From Megamonas sp. UBA1796 (GTDB lineage Bacteria > Bacillota > Negativicutes > Selenomonadales > Selenomonadaceae): a DNA stretch of 64,000 nucleotides. Where the stretch lies: assembly GCA_002319795.1 (NCBI GenBank), contig DCFU01000030.1, positions 6,565 to 70,564 on the forward strand. Reading direction: 5' to 3'. The notes below the pieces were generated by a model. It made no database searches and was not told where the DNA came from. It saw nothing but the letters and a program-made list of their open reading frames with translations. A program made the position numbers and the translations under genes. This document shows positions 25,528 to 34,280 of the stretch, one piece after another. The first letter of the stretch is position 1, and every line of letters starts with the position of its first letter.

Positions 25528-26500
25528 GAGGCTTTCGAAGTTTGTGCAAGATGGTACGGCAGCCTGCAGGGTGCTTGTCGTAGGCGATGTGATGCTGGAT
25601 AAGTACTATTATGGGGAGGTCACGCGGATTTCCCCGGAGGCGCCGGTCCCAGTCACGCATGTGCTCGACCAGAAGGAAACCCTTGGCGGCGCTGCCAATG
25701 TGGCGCATAATCTCGCGCTGCTGGGCTGTCAGATCTCGATTGCGGGTTATGTGGGCGAAGACTACCATTGCCAGAGTCTGCTCGATAAGTTCACGTCGCG
25801 CGGCATCGACTATAAGGGGCTCGTGCATACTGAGGCGCCGACAACCACCAAGCTGCGTATCATGGGCGGACATCAGCAGATGCTGCGTCTTGACTTTGAG
25901 GAAACATCCCCGGTGATGGCGCCTTACTCCACACGTTTGCTGAACTATGTGGAGCAGAAACTCAATGAAGGTCTTGATTGCGTAATCCTGTCGGATTATG
26001 GCAAGGGGGCCTGTACGAGGGAGACTTGTACGCAGATTATTGGACTTTGCCATGCAGCAGGAATTCCCATTATTGTGGATCCGAAGGGCAGCGACTGGAA
26101 AAAATATGCAGGTGTGGATTATATCACGCCGAATATCAAGGAAATCAATGCAGTATTGCCGGAACCTGTCAAAAATAAAGACGAAGCAGTCGAAAAAGCC
26201 GCACGGTATCTTATGCGCAAATACAAAATCAAAAATATCGTGGCAACGCGCTCAGAAGCAGGGCTGAGTCTTGTACGCGCGGATGAAATTGAGCATATAC
26301 CAACCAAAGCACAGGAGGTATTCGATGTATCCGGTGCCGGAGATACAGTCATTGCCGTTATGGCACTGGCAATCGCGGGCGGCATCGTACCTGCTGAAGG
26401 GGCTTATCTGGCAAATCTCGCGGCGAGCGTTGTTGTGGCCAAGCTGGGTACCTATGCAGTAAGCAAGGAAGAGCTGTACACGGCATTATATGGAAAATAA
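25511..26500 (+). CDS. rfaE1: D-glycero-beta-D-manno-heptose-7-phosphate kinase (HldE domain I, RfaE1)
   Basis: The 329-residue PfkB kinase closely follows HldE domain I: GDVMLDKYYYG near residue 25, RISPEAPVPV near 39, GGAANVAHNLA near 59, LRLDFEE near 125, SDYGKGA, VDPKGSDW near 194 and DVSGAGDT near 280. It makes heptose 1,7-bisphosphate in the ADP-L,D-heptose pathway. The ATG at 25511 has GGGGGAGG 7 bases upstream. It is the more canonical of two kinase paralogs; the other lies at 19035 beside rfaE2. About 280 bases without a clear gene follow. Confidence 0.9.
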   Translation: MEINYERLSKFVQDGTAACRVLVVGDVMLDKYYYGEVTRISPEAPVPVTHVLDQKETLGGAANVAHNLALLGCQISIAGYVGEDYHCQSLLDKFTSRGIDYKGLVHTEAPTTTKLRIMGGHQQMLRLDFEETSPVMAPYSTRLLNYVEQKLNEGLDCVILSDYGKGACTRETCTQIIGLCHAAGIPIIVDPKGSDWKKYAGVDYITPNIKEINAVLPEPVKNKDEAVEKAARYLMRKYKIKNIVATRSEAGLSLVRADEIEHIPTKAQEVFDVSGAGDTVIAVMALAIAGGIVPAEGAYLANLAASVVVAKLGTYAVSKEELYTALYGK

Positions 26501-26780
26501 AGGCAGGGTAAAATTTTTGGAAAATGCAAAGCTTATAAAAACAGGGCTGTAAATTTTTGGTTTAATAAAATCTGTAGCGCATGAATTGTGTACTTTGGCA
26601 TCCGGGACTGGTATAGGGGACGCATCTTGCATATTGGTCATTTTTTTCGATTGTAACGGGCCTTATGCTGCAGAGACTTACAGAATATAATATGGACAAT
26701 TCTGTGGTGACCAAGCGTTTCTGGTTTTCACTCGGGATATGCTTGCAATGGATACGACTCAGTAGGGAGGAAAGGGTAAA
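26501..26780 (+). other. 280-base gap before hldD, possible 39-codon leader frame
   Basis: No recognised gene lies here. A small frame from ATG 26665 (39 codons) ends at a TGA that overlaps the hldD ATG by 4 bases, so hldD might be translationally coupled to a leader peptide. Its ribosome site is weak and the composition is unremarkable. The hldD ribosome site (GGGAGGAAAGGG) is strong on its own. Confidence 0.25.
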
Positions 26781-27752
26781 ATGATTATAGTAACAGGTGG
26801 TGCCGGTTTTATTGGCAGCAATATCGTAAAGGAGCTTAATCTTCAGGGCAGGACAGATATTCTCATTGTGGATGACCTCAAGGACGGACAAAACTACAAG
26901 AATCTCAGAGGGCTACAGTTCATCGACTATCAGCACAAGGATGATTTTTTGCAGAGCATTGAGGATGATGACTTTGACGGTACGGATATCGATGGGGTTT
27001 TTCATGAGGGTGCCTGCTCAGATACGATGGAATATGATGTCAACTATATGATGAAAGTGAACTATGAATATTCAAAATCTGTGATGCATTTCTGTATGCA
27101 GCATCGCATCCCGTTTCTGTATGCGTCCTCCGCTTCGACATATGGCAGCGGGAAGAATGGTTTCTGTGAAGGGGATGCGTGCGAAGATGCACTCAACCCC
27201 TATGCTTTTTCCAAGCTGGCTTTTGATCGCTATGTGCGGCAGGTACTGCCTGAGGTGCGCAGCCAGATTGTCGGCCTCAAATATTTCAATGTTTATGGCC
27301 CGCAGGAACATCACAAGGGGAAGATGGCTTCAATTTTTTATCAGCTGTATCATCAGATAAAGGATACAGGCGTTGCCCGCTTGTTCAAGGGCACTGATGG
27401 CTATAAAGACGGGGAACAGCGCCGGGATTTCGTCTATGTACGCGATGTTGTGGGCGTGAACCTTTGGTTCTGGAAGAACCAGGCACCGAGTGGCATCTAC
27501 AACTGCGGTACGGGGCACGCACATACCTATAACGAGGCAGCCAAAGCAGTTATCAGTGCGCTTGGCGAGGGGCATATCGAATATCGCGAGTTTCCTTCGG
27601 TGCTGCGCGGCAAATACCAGAACTTTACCGAAGCGGATACCACAGAGCTTTTAACTGCGGGATATGATCAAGGCTTCTATGAGATGCAGGAAGCTGTTGC
27701 CGAATATTGCAGGTTCCTCGATGAAGGCGGTTACTTTATTTATGGCAAATAA
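26781..27752 (+). CDS. hldD: ADP-L-glycero-D-manno-heptose 6-epimerase HldD
   Basis: The 323-residue short-chain dehydrogenase has VTGGAGFIGSNIVKEL at the N-terminus, FHEGACSDTM near residue 75 (typical HldD), SSASTYG near 115 and the catalytic YAFSKLAFD near 140 (YxxxK). KYFNVYGPQEHHKGKMAS is strongly conserved in HldD. It converts ADP-D,D-heptose to ADP-L,D-heptose, the donor for the GT9 enzymes around it. The 3' end overlaps gmhB. A GGGAGGAAAGGG site precedes the ATG. Confidence 0.95.
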   Translation: MIIVTGGAGFIGSNIVKELNLQGRTDILIVDDLKDGQNYKNLRGLQFIDYQHKDDFLQSIEDDDFDGTDIDGVFHEGACSDTMEYDVNYMMKVNYEYSKSVMHFCMQHRIPFLYASSASTYGSGKNGFCEGDACEDALNPYAFSKLAFDRYVRQVLPEVRSQIVGLKYFNVYGPQEHHKGKMASIFYQLYHQIKDTGVARLFKGTDGYKDGEQRRDFVYVRDVVGVNLWFWKNQAPSGIYNCGTGHAHTYNEAAKAVISALGEGHIEYREFPSVLRGKYQNFTEADTTELLTAGYDQGFYEMQEAVAEYCRFLDEGGYFIYGK

Positions 27753-28269
27753 AGCGGCTTTCTTTGACCGCGACGGAACGCTCAACGTAGATATCCATTA
27801 CTTGTATCGTTCGGAAGACTTTGTCTGGACAAAAGATGCAACAGCCGCGGTGAAATATTGCAACGATAACGGCTACAAGGTCATTGTGGTAACGAATCAG
27901 AGCGGTGTGGCACGCGGCTATTATACGGAAGAGGATGTGCAGCGTCTGCATGCCTGGATGAATCAGGAGCTTGCGGCAGAGAATGCACATATAGATGCCT
28001 TCTATTATTGTCCACATCATACAGAAGGTACCGTTGCTGCTTACAAGGCAGCGTGCGGCTGCCGCAAACCGTCACCCAAAATGGTGAACGAAGCCTGTGC
28101 GGACTTCCAGGTAGATAAGGCCCGTTCCTTTTTCATCGGAGATACGGCCTCTGACATGCAGTGTGCCGCTAATGCTGGTATCTGCGGGCAATTGTTTGCT
28201 GGCGGCAGCCTCCTTGCGTCTGTCAGGACCGCGGAGATAAAAGTTTCAGGCAAAATTGGAGAGAAATAG
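27742..28269 (+). CDS. gmhB: D,D-heptose 1,7-bisphosphate 7-phosphatase GmhB
   Basis: The 175-residue HAD phosphatase has motif I FFDRDGTLN (residues 8-16), TNQSGVARG and the GmhB-type zinc loop CPHH...CGCRKP (about residues 92-112), then GDTASDMQCAANAG. It removes the C-7 phosphate from heptose 1,7-bisphosphate. It is the only GmhB in the window although both ADP-heptose and GDP-heptose routes seem present. An upstream in-frame ATG at 27721 is possible, but MANKAAFFDRDG is the family-like start. It overlaps hldD by 11 bases. GmhA is not in the window. Confidence 0.9.
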   Translation: MANKAAFFDRDGTLNVDIHYLYRSEDFVWTKDATAAVKYCNDNGYKVIVVTNQSGVARGYYTEEDVQRLHAWMNQELAAENAHIDAFYYCPHHTEGTVAAYKAACGCRKPSPKMVNEACADFQVDKARSFFIGDTASDMQCAANAGICGQLFAGGSLLASVRTAEIKVSGKIGEK

Positions 28270-29169
28270 ATGCAGAGTTTTATTGCTTTAGGCAAGAAAA
28301 TATACAATATGGATAATCCGCGCGAAGTGCGGCGCATGGTGGTTTTTGTCGTCCGCTCCTGTCTTTATAGAAGCAGGATGGAACGGCTTTTTGCTTTTTT
28401 TCATACAACCAGCCTCTTACAGGAAATCGCGGACATTTATCCGTTCGTATATGAACAGCCCACACGGGCCTTTTTTTACAATCAATCCACTTTCCACGAA
28501 CGCGCACAGCTGGTGGAGGAACATATGGAATTCATGACGGAACGGCTTAAGCCGGAGGTCGCCAGGGATATTTACCGCTCCCGCAACATACCGCTCTGGC
28601 AGGCTGCCTGTGAGGAGCAGACCTTGCAGCTCGTGCTTTATTATGAGCCGGGACAGCGCAAGGAAGGTCTGCTGTCGGTTATGCTGCGGCTGGAGAACCA
28701 GCCATTATATCAGATTATCTTCTGGCTGGCCAGGAACCGGGCAGGGGAATGGTCTATGTGGATTGGTGCCATGCAGGGGCCGAATATGGAGAATGCCCGG
28801 GATATCGTGAAGAAAATTACGAAACAATGCCATGCATACAGGACGAAGAATCTTATTCTGTATGCAGTGCAGGCTGTGGCCAGGGCATTGGAACTCCGGC
28901 ATATCTATGCGGTCACGAATTATGGCTATTATGCGAATAACCATATGCGCATGGATCGCAAGCTCAAGACTTCGTTCAGTGATTTCTGGCAGGAGGCGGG
29001 AGGACAGGCGACAGAAGACAAGCGCTTCGATGTATTGCCTCTTACAGAGCATCGTAAGACTATGGAGGAAGTTCCTACACGTAAGCGAGCCGTTTATCGC
29101 AAGCGCTTTGCCATGCTGGACGAAATCGATGCAGCGATTTCGCAGGAAATGGAGAAAATCATGCAATGA
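28270..29169 (+). CDS. VirK/YbjX (DUF535) family protein
   Basis: The 299-residue protein matches the VirK/YbjX family in its C-terminal half: IGAMQGPNMENARDIVKKITKQCHAYRTKNLIL near residues 163-195, then an NYGYYANNHM segment, FSDFWQEAGGQ near 238 and a terminal RKRAVYRKRFAMLDEI. Members are cytoplasmic proteins linked to virulence, lipid A or surface changes in enterobacteria, without a known activity. Here it is translationally linked to gmhB and to a GT9 gene (4-base overlap), placing it inside a lipopolysaccharide core operon. A role in core assembly is an inference. Confidence 0.75.
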   Translation: MQSFIALGKKIYNMDNPREVRRMVVFVVRSCLYRSRMERLFAFFHTTSLLQEIADIYPFVYEQPTRAFFYNQSTFHERAQLVEEHMEFMTERLKPEVARDIYRSRNIPLWQAACEEQTLQLVLYYEPGQRKEGLLSVMLRLENQPLYQIIFWLARNRAGEWSMWIGAMQGPNMENARDIVKKITKQCHAYRTKNLILYAVQAVARALELRHIYAVTNYGYYANNHMRMDRKLKTSFSDFWQEAGGQATEDKRFDVLPLTEHRKTMEEVPTRKRAVYRKRFAMLDEIDAAISQEMEKIMQ

Positions 29170-30236
29170 GGCAGTACAGCAATATTCTGGTGCACTCGCT
29201 TGTGAACCTGGGGGATGTTCTCCTGGCCACGAGTGCGGTGGCTCTGATAAAAAAAATAAATCCCAGTGCGAGGATTACCATGATGGTTCGTCCTGCGGTA
29301 CGGGAACTTGTGGAGAATAATCCGGTCATTGATGATGTGTTGCTTTTCGATTATAAGGCCAAGCAGCGTTCTTTGCGTGCTATGCTTGCTATGGTAAGGG
29401 AAATCAAACGGCGGGAGTTTGATCTCTGCATATCGCTGGATCGCAAGCTGCGTCCAGCGATCCTGACCTGGCTGGCGGGGATACCTGTACGGGTTTGTCC
29501 GGAGCGCATCTTTGACGCACGGCCGAGTCGCGTGACCTGGTTTTATACGGATGTTGTACCTATGCCGCATGACATAGCCAATACTTTGCAGGCGGAGAAC
29601 TGTCAGGCCGTTGTGCGGGGATTTTTTCATGCAGAGCTTCATGCAGAGCCAGTCATGGGACGGCCCTCTGCAGCCAATGAGACGAAAGCAGCAGAGCTTT
29701 TGCGGCTTCTCCCCCCGGCGACAAAGCGCATTGCTCTGTGTGTGAAGGGGACTTTTCCCTTAAAGACCTGGCCCAAGGAGTACTTTTTGGATTTGCTGGG
29801 AAAAGTAGCAGCAAAATATCAGGCGGCTTTTTTCATCATCGGGTCACCTGCGGATTATGATTATGCGGAAGAAGTCGTGCAGGCGAGTCCTGTGCCAATT
29901 GCGAACTTCTGCGGTAAGACGATGCTGAAGGACATGGTGCCGCTCTTTCGGCATACGGATTTGTTCGTGACGGTAGATACGGGAGCCGCGCATATAGCTG
30001 CAACGACCAAAGTTCCTATGGTCACAATCTACGGTTGTGAGAGCCCCCGCCGCTGGTATCCTATCAATCCGAATGCCCGGGTGCTTACGGCGGATATGGC
30101 CTGCTGTCCCTGCCATCTGCCCGTGGATGCATGTCCATCGGCTCCTGAACCCGAATGCCTTTGGCGCATCGAACCGGATGGGGTGTTGGCAGTTTGTATA
30201 GAATTATTGGAGAAAGCCGGGCAGGAGGAAACGTAA
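29166..30236 (+). CDS. GT9 glycosyltransferase, heptosyltransferase-like
   Basis: The 356-residue GT9 protein starts with LVHSLVNLGDVLLATSAV. The GT9 donor site is TVDTGAAHIAATTKVP near residue 274. The region CVKGTFPLKTWP near 200 replaces the usual GxxxxxKRWP. The C-terminal cysteine pattern reads CCPCHLPVDAC...ECLWRI. Position next to hddC and hddA suggests it might use a GDP- or ADP-heptose donor, which the sequence does not decide. Confidence 0.87.
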   Translation: MRQYSNILVHSLVNLGDVLLATSAVALIKKINPSARITMMVRPAVRELVENNPVIDDVLLFDYKAKQRSLRAMLAMVREIKRREFDLCISLDRKLRPAILTWLAGIPVRVCPERIFDARPSRVTWFYTDVVPMPHDIANTLQAENCQAVVRGFFHAELHAEPVMGRPSAANETKAAELLRLLPPATKRIALCVKGTFPLKTWPKEYFLDLLGKVAAKYQAAFFIIGSPADYDYAEEVVQASPVPIANFCGKTMLKDMVPLFRHTDLFVTVDTGAAHIAATTKVPMVTIYGCESPRRWYPINPNARVLTADMACCPCHLPVDACPSAPEPECLWRIEPDGVLAVCIELLEKAGQEET

Positions 30237-30240
30237 AACG

Positions 30241-30918
30241 ATGGAAGCTGTTATTTTAGCCGGAGGGTTTGGCACGCGGCTTCAAAAGGTGGTCGCAGAT
30301 GTGCCCAAACCAATGGCGCCTATTCATGGCAGACCGTTTCTGGAGATACTTCTAGATGATCTGTCACGGAAGGGCGTGACCCATGTAGTTCTTGCCGTGG
30401 GATACAAAAAAGAATGTGTTATCGAACATTTTGGGACTTTGTACAAAAACATTCAGATAGAGTACTCGGTAGAGGATAAACCGCTTTTTACCGGCGGGGC
30501 CATAAAGCAGGCCTTGCGCTTTTGCCGGGAAGATTATGTAATGGTTCTGAATGGGGATACTTTCTTTGATGTCAATCTCATGGCTATGAGCAGCCAGGCT
30601 GTGAAGAGCGGGTCACCGCTTACGATTGCCGTGAAGGAAATGTTTGACTTTGATCGTTACGGCAAGCTGCGTATAGAAAATGACAGAATTCTGGCATTTG
30701 AGGAAAAAGTGTTTGCCAAACAAGGATATATCAATGGCGGCATTTACTGCCTGCAGCGGGATGCATTGACGTCTATAGAACAAGAAGCATTTTCTTTTGA
30801 AATGGATTTTGCTGAGAAATATTGCGACAAATTTCTCATACGGGCATTCGTAAGCAATGGCTATTTTATCGATATTGGAATTCCGGAAGAATATGAACGG
30901 GCGCAGCAGGACCTTTGA
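30241..30918 (+). CDS. hddC: D-glycero-alpha-D-manno-heptose 1-phosphate guanylyltransferase HddC-like
   Basis: The 225-residue nucleotidyltransferase has the signature LAGGFGTRLQKVVADVPKPMAP at residues 6-27, the metal-binding NGDTFFD near 101 and the C-terminal FIDIGIPEEYERAQ. This short, single-domain form next to a GHMP heptose kinase is the HddC arrangement that makes GDP-D-glycero-alpha-D-manno-heptose, known from S-layer and capsule pathways. Mannose- or glucose-1-phosphate specificity cannot be excluded from sequence alone. It follows the GT9 gene by 4 bases. Confidence 0.8.
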   Translation: MEAVILAGGFGTRLQKVVADVPKPMAPIHGRPFLEILLDDLSRKGVTHVVLAVGYKKECVIEHFGTLYKNIQIEYSVEDKPLFTGGAIKQALRFCREDYVMVLNGDTFFDVNLMAMSSQAVKSGSPLTIAVKEMFDFDRYGKLRIENDRILAFEEKVFAKQGYINGGIYCLQRDALTSIEQEAFSFEMDFAEKYCDKFLIRAFVSNGYFIDIGIPEEYERAQQDL

Positions 30919-30952
30919 GAATAAAGCCCGGGGCAACGGAGGAGACTATAAA

Positions 30953-31951
30953 TTGATTATTACCAGAACTCCCTTTCGCATGTCGTTTTTTGGCGGAGGA
31001 ACGGATATGGCATCTTTCTATGAAGAGCATGGTGGGGCTGTACTGTCGACTACATTTGACAAATATTGCTATGTGAATACCCGCCACTTGCCGCGTTTTT
31101 TTGATTACAGGACACATCTTACGTATTCCAAGACCGAATGTGTAAATCACGTTGATGAGATACAGCATCCTTTGATTCGGGAAGCTATGCGTTTTTTGGA
31201 TATCCGCGAGATTCGGCTCATGTATGATGCCGATCTCCCAGCGCGTACGGGGCTTGGAACCAGCAGCTCATTTGCCGTGGGCATGCTCAATGCTTTCTAT
31301 GCGCTGAAGGGGAAGCAGGTTGATGCGAAGCGCCTGGCGGACGAGGCGATTTATTTGGAACGCGTGCTTTGCAAGGAGGCAGGCGGTATTCAGGATCAGA
31401 TTGCGGCAGCCTATGGCGGCTTGAACCGTATTGATATAGACAGAAATGGCTATACCGTATCCCCGGTGGTGCTGTCAAATCAGAGGAAAAATGAGCTGAA
31501 CCAAAAGCTTATGCTGTTTTTTACGGGCTTTTCCCGTTTTTCTGCCGATATTCAGCAAAAAACAGAGCAAAATATAGAGAAGAAGACACAACAGCTTTTG
31601 GAGATGAAGCGGCTTGTTGACGAGGCGGAAGGCATCCTTATATCCAAATCCGATTTGAGCGAATTTGGCAGGCTCATGCATTATTCGTGGACCTTAAAAC
31701 GAGGCTTGTCAGATGGTATCTCTACGAATGCTATTGATGAGGCTTATCAAGCAGCAATTAAAGCCGGCGCTGTGGGTGGCAAGCTTCTAGGAGCAGGCGG
31801 GGGTGGATTTTTGCTTTTTTATGTTGAGCCTGAACAGCAGGAACAAGTGAAAAAAGCCTTAGAACCGCTTCTTTATGTACCATTTCTTTTTGAAAACGGC
31901 GGTACGCGTGTTGTGCACTATACCGCAGAGGACTATGCCCTCGCTGAATAA
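30953..31951 (+). CDS. hddA: D-glycero-alpha-D-manno-heptose 7-phosphate kinase HddA-like
   Basis: The 332-residue GHMP kinase begins ITRTPFRMSFFGGGTDM, contains the ATP-binding PARTGLGTSSSFAVG near residues 94-108 and the C-terminal GGKLLGAGGGGFLLFY motif near 280. HddA phosphorylates heptose 7-phosphate at O-1 with alpha configuration, feeding GmhB and HddC. The TTG start at 30953 has GGAGGAG 8 bases upstream; the longer in-frame form would overlap hddC and is not favoured. This is the last plus-strand gene before two minus-strand GT9 genes. Confidence 0.85.
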   Translation: MIITRTPFRMSFFGGGTDMASFYEEHGGAVLSTTFDKYCYVNTRHLPRFFDYRTHLTYSKTECVNHVDEIQHPLIREAMRFLDIREIRLMYDADLPARTGLGTSSSFAVGMLNAFYALKGKQVDAKRLADEAIYLERVLCKEAGGIQDQIAAAYGGLNRIDIDRNGYTVSPVVLSNQRKNELNQKLMLFFTGFSRFSADIQQKTEQNIEKKTQQLLEMKRLVDEAEGILISKSDLSEFGRLMHYSWTLKRGLSDGISTNAIDEAYQAAIKAGAVGGKLLGAGGGGFLLFYVEPEQQEQVKKALEPLLYVPFLFENGGTRVVHYTAEDYALAE

Positions 31952-32063
31952 TACGTGTCTCCAAGGTCATAGATACCAGAAATAAAGAGTCTTTGGAAAT
32001 GGTGCCTGGACTCTGGAGCATAAGCCAGCGTCGTGAATATTTCAAGATCGATTTATCACCTTA

Positions 32064-32124
32064 ACATTTAGGGAACCGCTGATTCAATTCAGCAGGCCCA
32101 TTGAATCAGCGGTTCCTTAAATGT
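32064..32124. repeat. 24-bp inverted repeat between convergent genes
   Basis: Arms 32064-32087 and 32101-32124 are inverted copies with one mismatch (core GGAACCGCTGATTCAA, perfect over 16 bp), around a 13-base loop. It lies between hddA (plus) and a GT9 gene (minus), overlapping the end of the latter. Neither side ends in a T run of more than two bases. It may act as a bidirectional terminator or be a small mobile-element remnant. Confidence 0.7.
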
Positions 32125-33167
32125 AGTCTCTGAAATTCCTCCTCCGCAATAGATAATACCATTTCAGGGGTTATCCCATAATTGCATTGGCGTGTGGGAC
32201 AAGAGGAAATACCTTCATTCCGACAACCTGTACATGGCAAACCAAGTGAGATGGCACGACAATTTTTTTTAGGAGCCCAACGAGAAGGAAAATCATTACT
32301 AAATAATGCAATTTGTGGAGTGTTCACAGCTGCTGCAATATGCATAGTACCACTATCAGGTCCAATAAATAATGCAGCCCGTTTTATTAGCTCCACCATT
32401 TCATAAAAAGAAGTTTCTCCTATCAGATTGACACCGCTGCATAGATCTTTAACCGTATTTTTCTTTGATGGCGGCCCCAACAGGATAACAGGCAAAGAAA
32501 ACTTTTTTTGTAGTAAATTAGCTAACTTTACCGTATTTTTTATGGGCCAATTCCGAGGTTCGAACCCCGTAAACGGCGATAGGCAAATATAGGATTCATT
32601 TGGCAATAGCCCATGGTTCTTCATCAACAAATCAACCTTGTGGATATCTTTTGCTTCAGGCAAAGTAATATCGAGTCGGTTTATATCCAGCTTTAGCGAT
32701 ATTCCTAATACAGCACTAACGGCATTGCCAACGGTTTCAGCTGCATAATTTTTTGTATCAAGAACCCAGGTACGAATGGAATTCTGAATCATTTTATTAT
32801 AAATAGTTTTTTTGATGTTGTTTTTGAATCTGAATTGTACTTTTGATCCATTTGTGCTTATACACGGATGTCCAAAAGTATATGCTAATAAAGCGAGCTG
32901 CACATGCCAATCGGCAAAAAAAATAAAATCCTGGTTTGTTATATAAGGAATCAAAGACAACTTTTTTAGAATATTTCCTCGCTCAAAGGGCACGACATGG
33001 TCAATGTAGGGGAGGCCTTTTAAGGCATAATGGTTGATTACTCTGGTTATAAAAGTAATCGTACAAGTAGGATAGGCTTGTTTTATAGCTCTTAATGCCG
33101 GGGTAAACATAATAGTGTCACCGATGCCGGCATAGCTGTAAATCAAGATATGTTTTCCGTTTAACAA
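32106..33167 (-). CDS. GT9 glycosyltransferase, heptosyltransferase-like
   Basis: The 353-residue minus-strand GT9 enzyme has LIYSYAGIGDTIMFTPAL at the N-terminus, LSPFTGFEPRNWP near residue 196 and IGPDSGTMHIAAAVNTP near 272. The C-terminal cysteines read CTGCRNEGISSC...QCNYGI. It is more AT-rich than the plus-strand core genes and is a close relative of its neighbour at 33261; both share the FADWHVQL/FTDWQPQL segment, suggesting duplication. The start is a TTG with only a modest GGTGAT site. Confidence 0.85.
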   Translation of the reverse strand: MLNGKHILIYSYAGIGDTIMFTPALRAIKQAYPTCTITFITRVINHYALKGLPYIDHVVPFERGNILKKLSLIPYITNQDFIFFADWHVQLALLAYTFGHPCISTNGSKVQFRFKNNIKKTIYNKMIQNSIRTWVLDTKNYAAETVGNAVSAVLGISLKLDINRLDITLPEAKDIHKVDLLMKNHGLLPNESYICLSPFTGFEPRNWPIKNTVKLANLLQKKFSLPVILLGPPSKKNTVKDLCSGVNLIGETSFYEMVELIKRAALFIGPDSGTMHIAAAVNTPQIALFSNDFPSRWAPKKNCRAISLGLPCTGCRNEGISSCPTRQCNYGITPEMVLSIAEEEFQRLHLRNR

Positions 33168-33260
33168 GTAATCACCAGCGCTTTCTTACATTATTTTTGG
33201 AATACACTCTGTTGATATTAAATTTTATAGACTAGTGTAATTCCAATCGGGATTTTTTAG

Positions 33261-34280
33261 TTAAGTTTTGTCCATGCCTATCTCAAAGCACTTTGCCAAT
33301 ACCATATCTGCTGTTATATCGCGCATACAGGCAACATTTTGGCAGTTTCCGGCCGTTTCACCATAACATGGAGAACAACTTTTATTTAACATAACGACCT
33401 TGCAATTTCGGTGTGGTGCCCAACGAGAAGGCAAATCCTTGCTAAACAAGGCAACTACTTTCGTGCCCACCGCTCCGGCGATATGCATGGGGCCGCTGTC
33501 CGGCGTTACCAATAGACTTGCTCGGCGGATAAGCTCTATGAGCTGTGGTATATTTGTTTTTCCAGCCAGCGTATATGGCGAGATTTTTTCGGCGTCCGGG
33601 ATGTTGTCTGTGCTTCCTGTTACAATAACCGGGAGGTGGAATCTGTCCTGGATACATTTGGTGAAGCGTTTTGCCTCGTCCACGGGCCAATATCGTACAG
33701 CATCACCGGCAAAAGGAGATAAAAGCAAAAATGGAGCTGCTGGGGCCAGTCCCAGCGAACTTAGCAGCTCATCCACTGTGGCCTTGACCGTGGCTGTAGG
33801 CTCCGCTACATCACATTGTGTCATGTCTCCATCCAGGGTGACAGATAATGCACCACCAATTTCTTTGGCCCTGCGTTCACCGGCGTACTCGAGGAAAGTT
33901 CGTTGCCTGTCGTCTACAGGATTTATCAGACAATGGCGGAGTATGGATCTTTTCCGTTCGATACCTCCGCGCACAGGCACTCGCATAAGATAGGACAGCA
34001 ACAGCAACTGCGGCTGCCAATCGGTAAATGCTACTCCATCCTGTTGACATATTTTATGCAGCAACCGAAATTTACTAAACAGCCTTCCACGCTGCAGGCC
34101 CAGGATTTCGTCGATATAAGGCAATCCCTTTATCGCTGCCACATGGTTATAACTTGTTAGCAGGGTGATGTGACAGAATGGATATTTTTCTTTGAACCGC
34201 CGCAGTGCTGGTGTACAGGTAATAACATCGCCCAGTCCGTAACAGTTGCTTATCAATATGTGCTTATGGTTCCAGTCCAT
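33261..34280 (-). CDS. GT9 glycosyltransferase, heptosyltransferase-like
   Basis: The 339-residue minus-strand GT9 enzyme starts HILISNCYGLGDVITCTPAL, with LSPFAGDAVRYWPVDE near residue 187 and VTPDSGPMHIAGAVGTK near 259. The cysteine pattern reads CSPCYGETAGNC...ACMRDI. It heads a two-gene minus-strand unit with the paralog at 32106 and is read from the promoter near 34331. The ATG has GAGGT upstream. Donor and acceptor are unknown. Confidence 0.88.
   Translation of the reverse strand: MDWNHKHILISNCYGLGDVITCTPALRRFKEKYPFCHITLLTSYNHVAAIKGLPYIDEILGLQRGRLFSKFRLLHKICQQDGVAFTDWQPQLLLLSYLMRVPVRGGIERKRSILRHCLINPVDDRQRTFLEYAGERRAKEIGGALSVTLDGDMTQCDVAEPTATVKATVDELLSSLGLAPAAPFLLLSPFAGDAVRYWPVDEAKRFTKCIQDRFHLPVIVTGSTDNIPDAEKISPYTLAGKTNIPQLIELIRRASLLVTPDSGPMHIAGAVGTKVVALFSKDLPSRWAPHRNCKVVMLNKSCSPCYGETAGNCQNVACMRDITADMVLAKCFEIGMDKT

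Noticed and set aside
26665..26784. 39-codon frame as a real gene before hldD
   Set aside because: Weak ribosome site and no recognisable domain; kept only as a possible leader.
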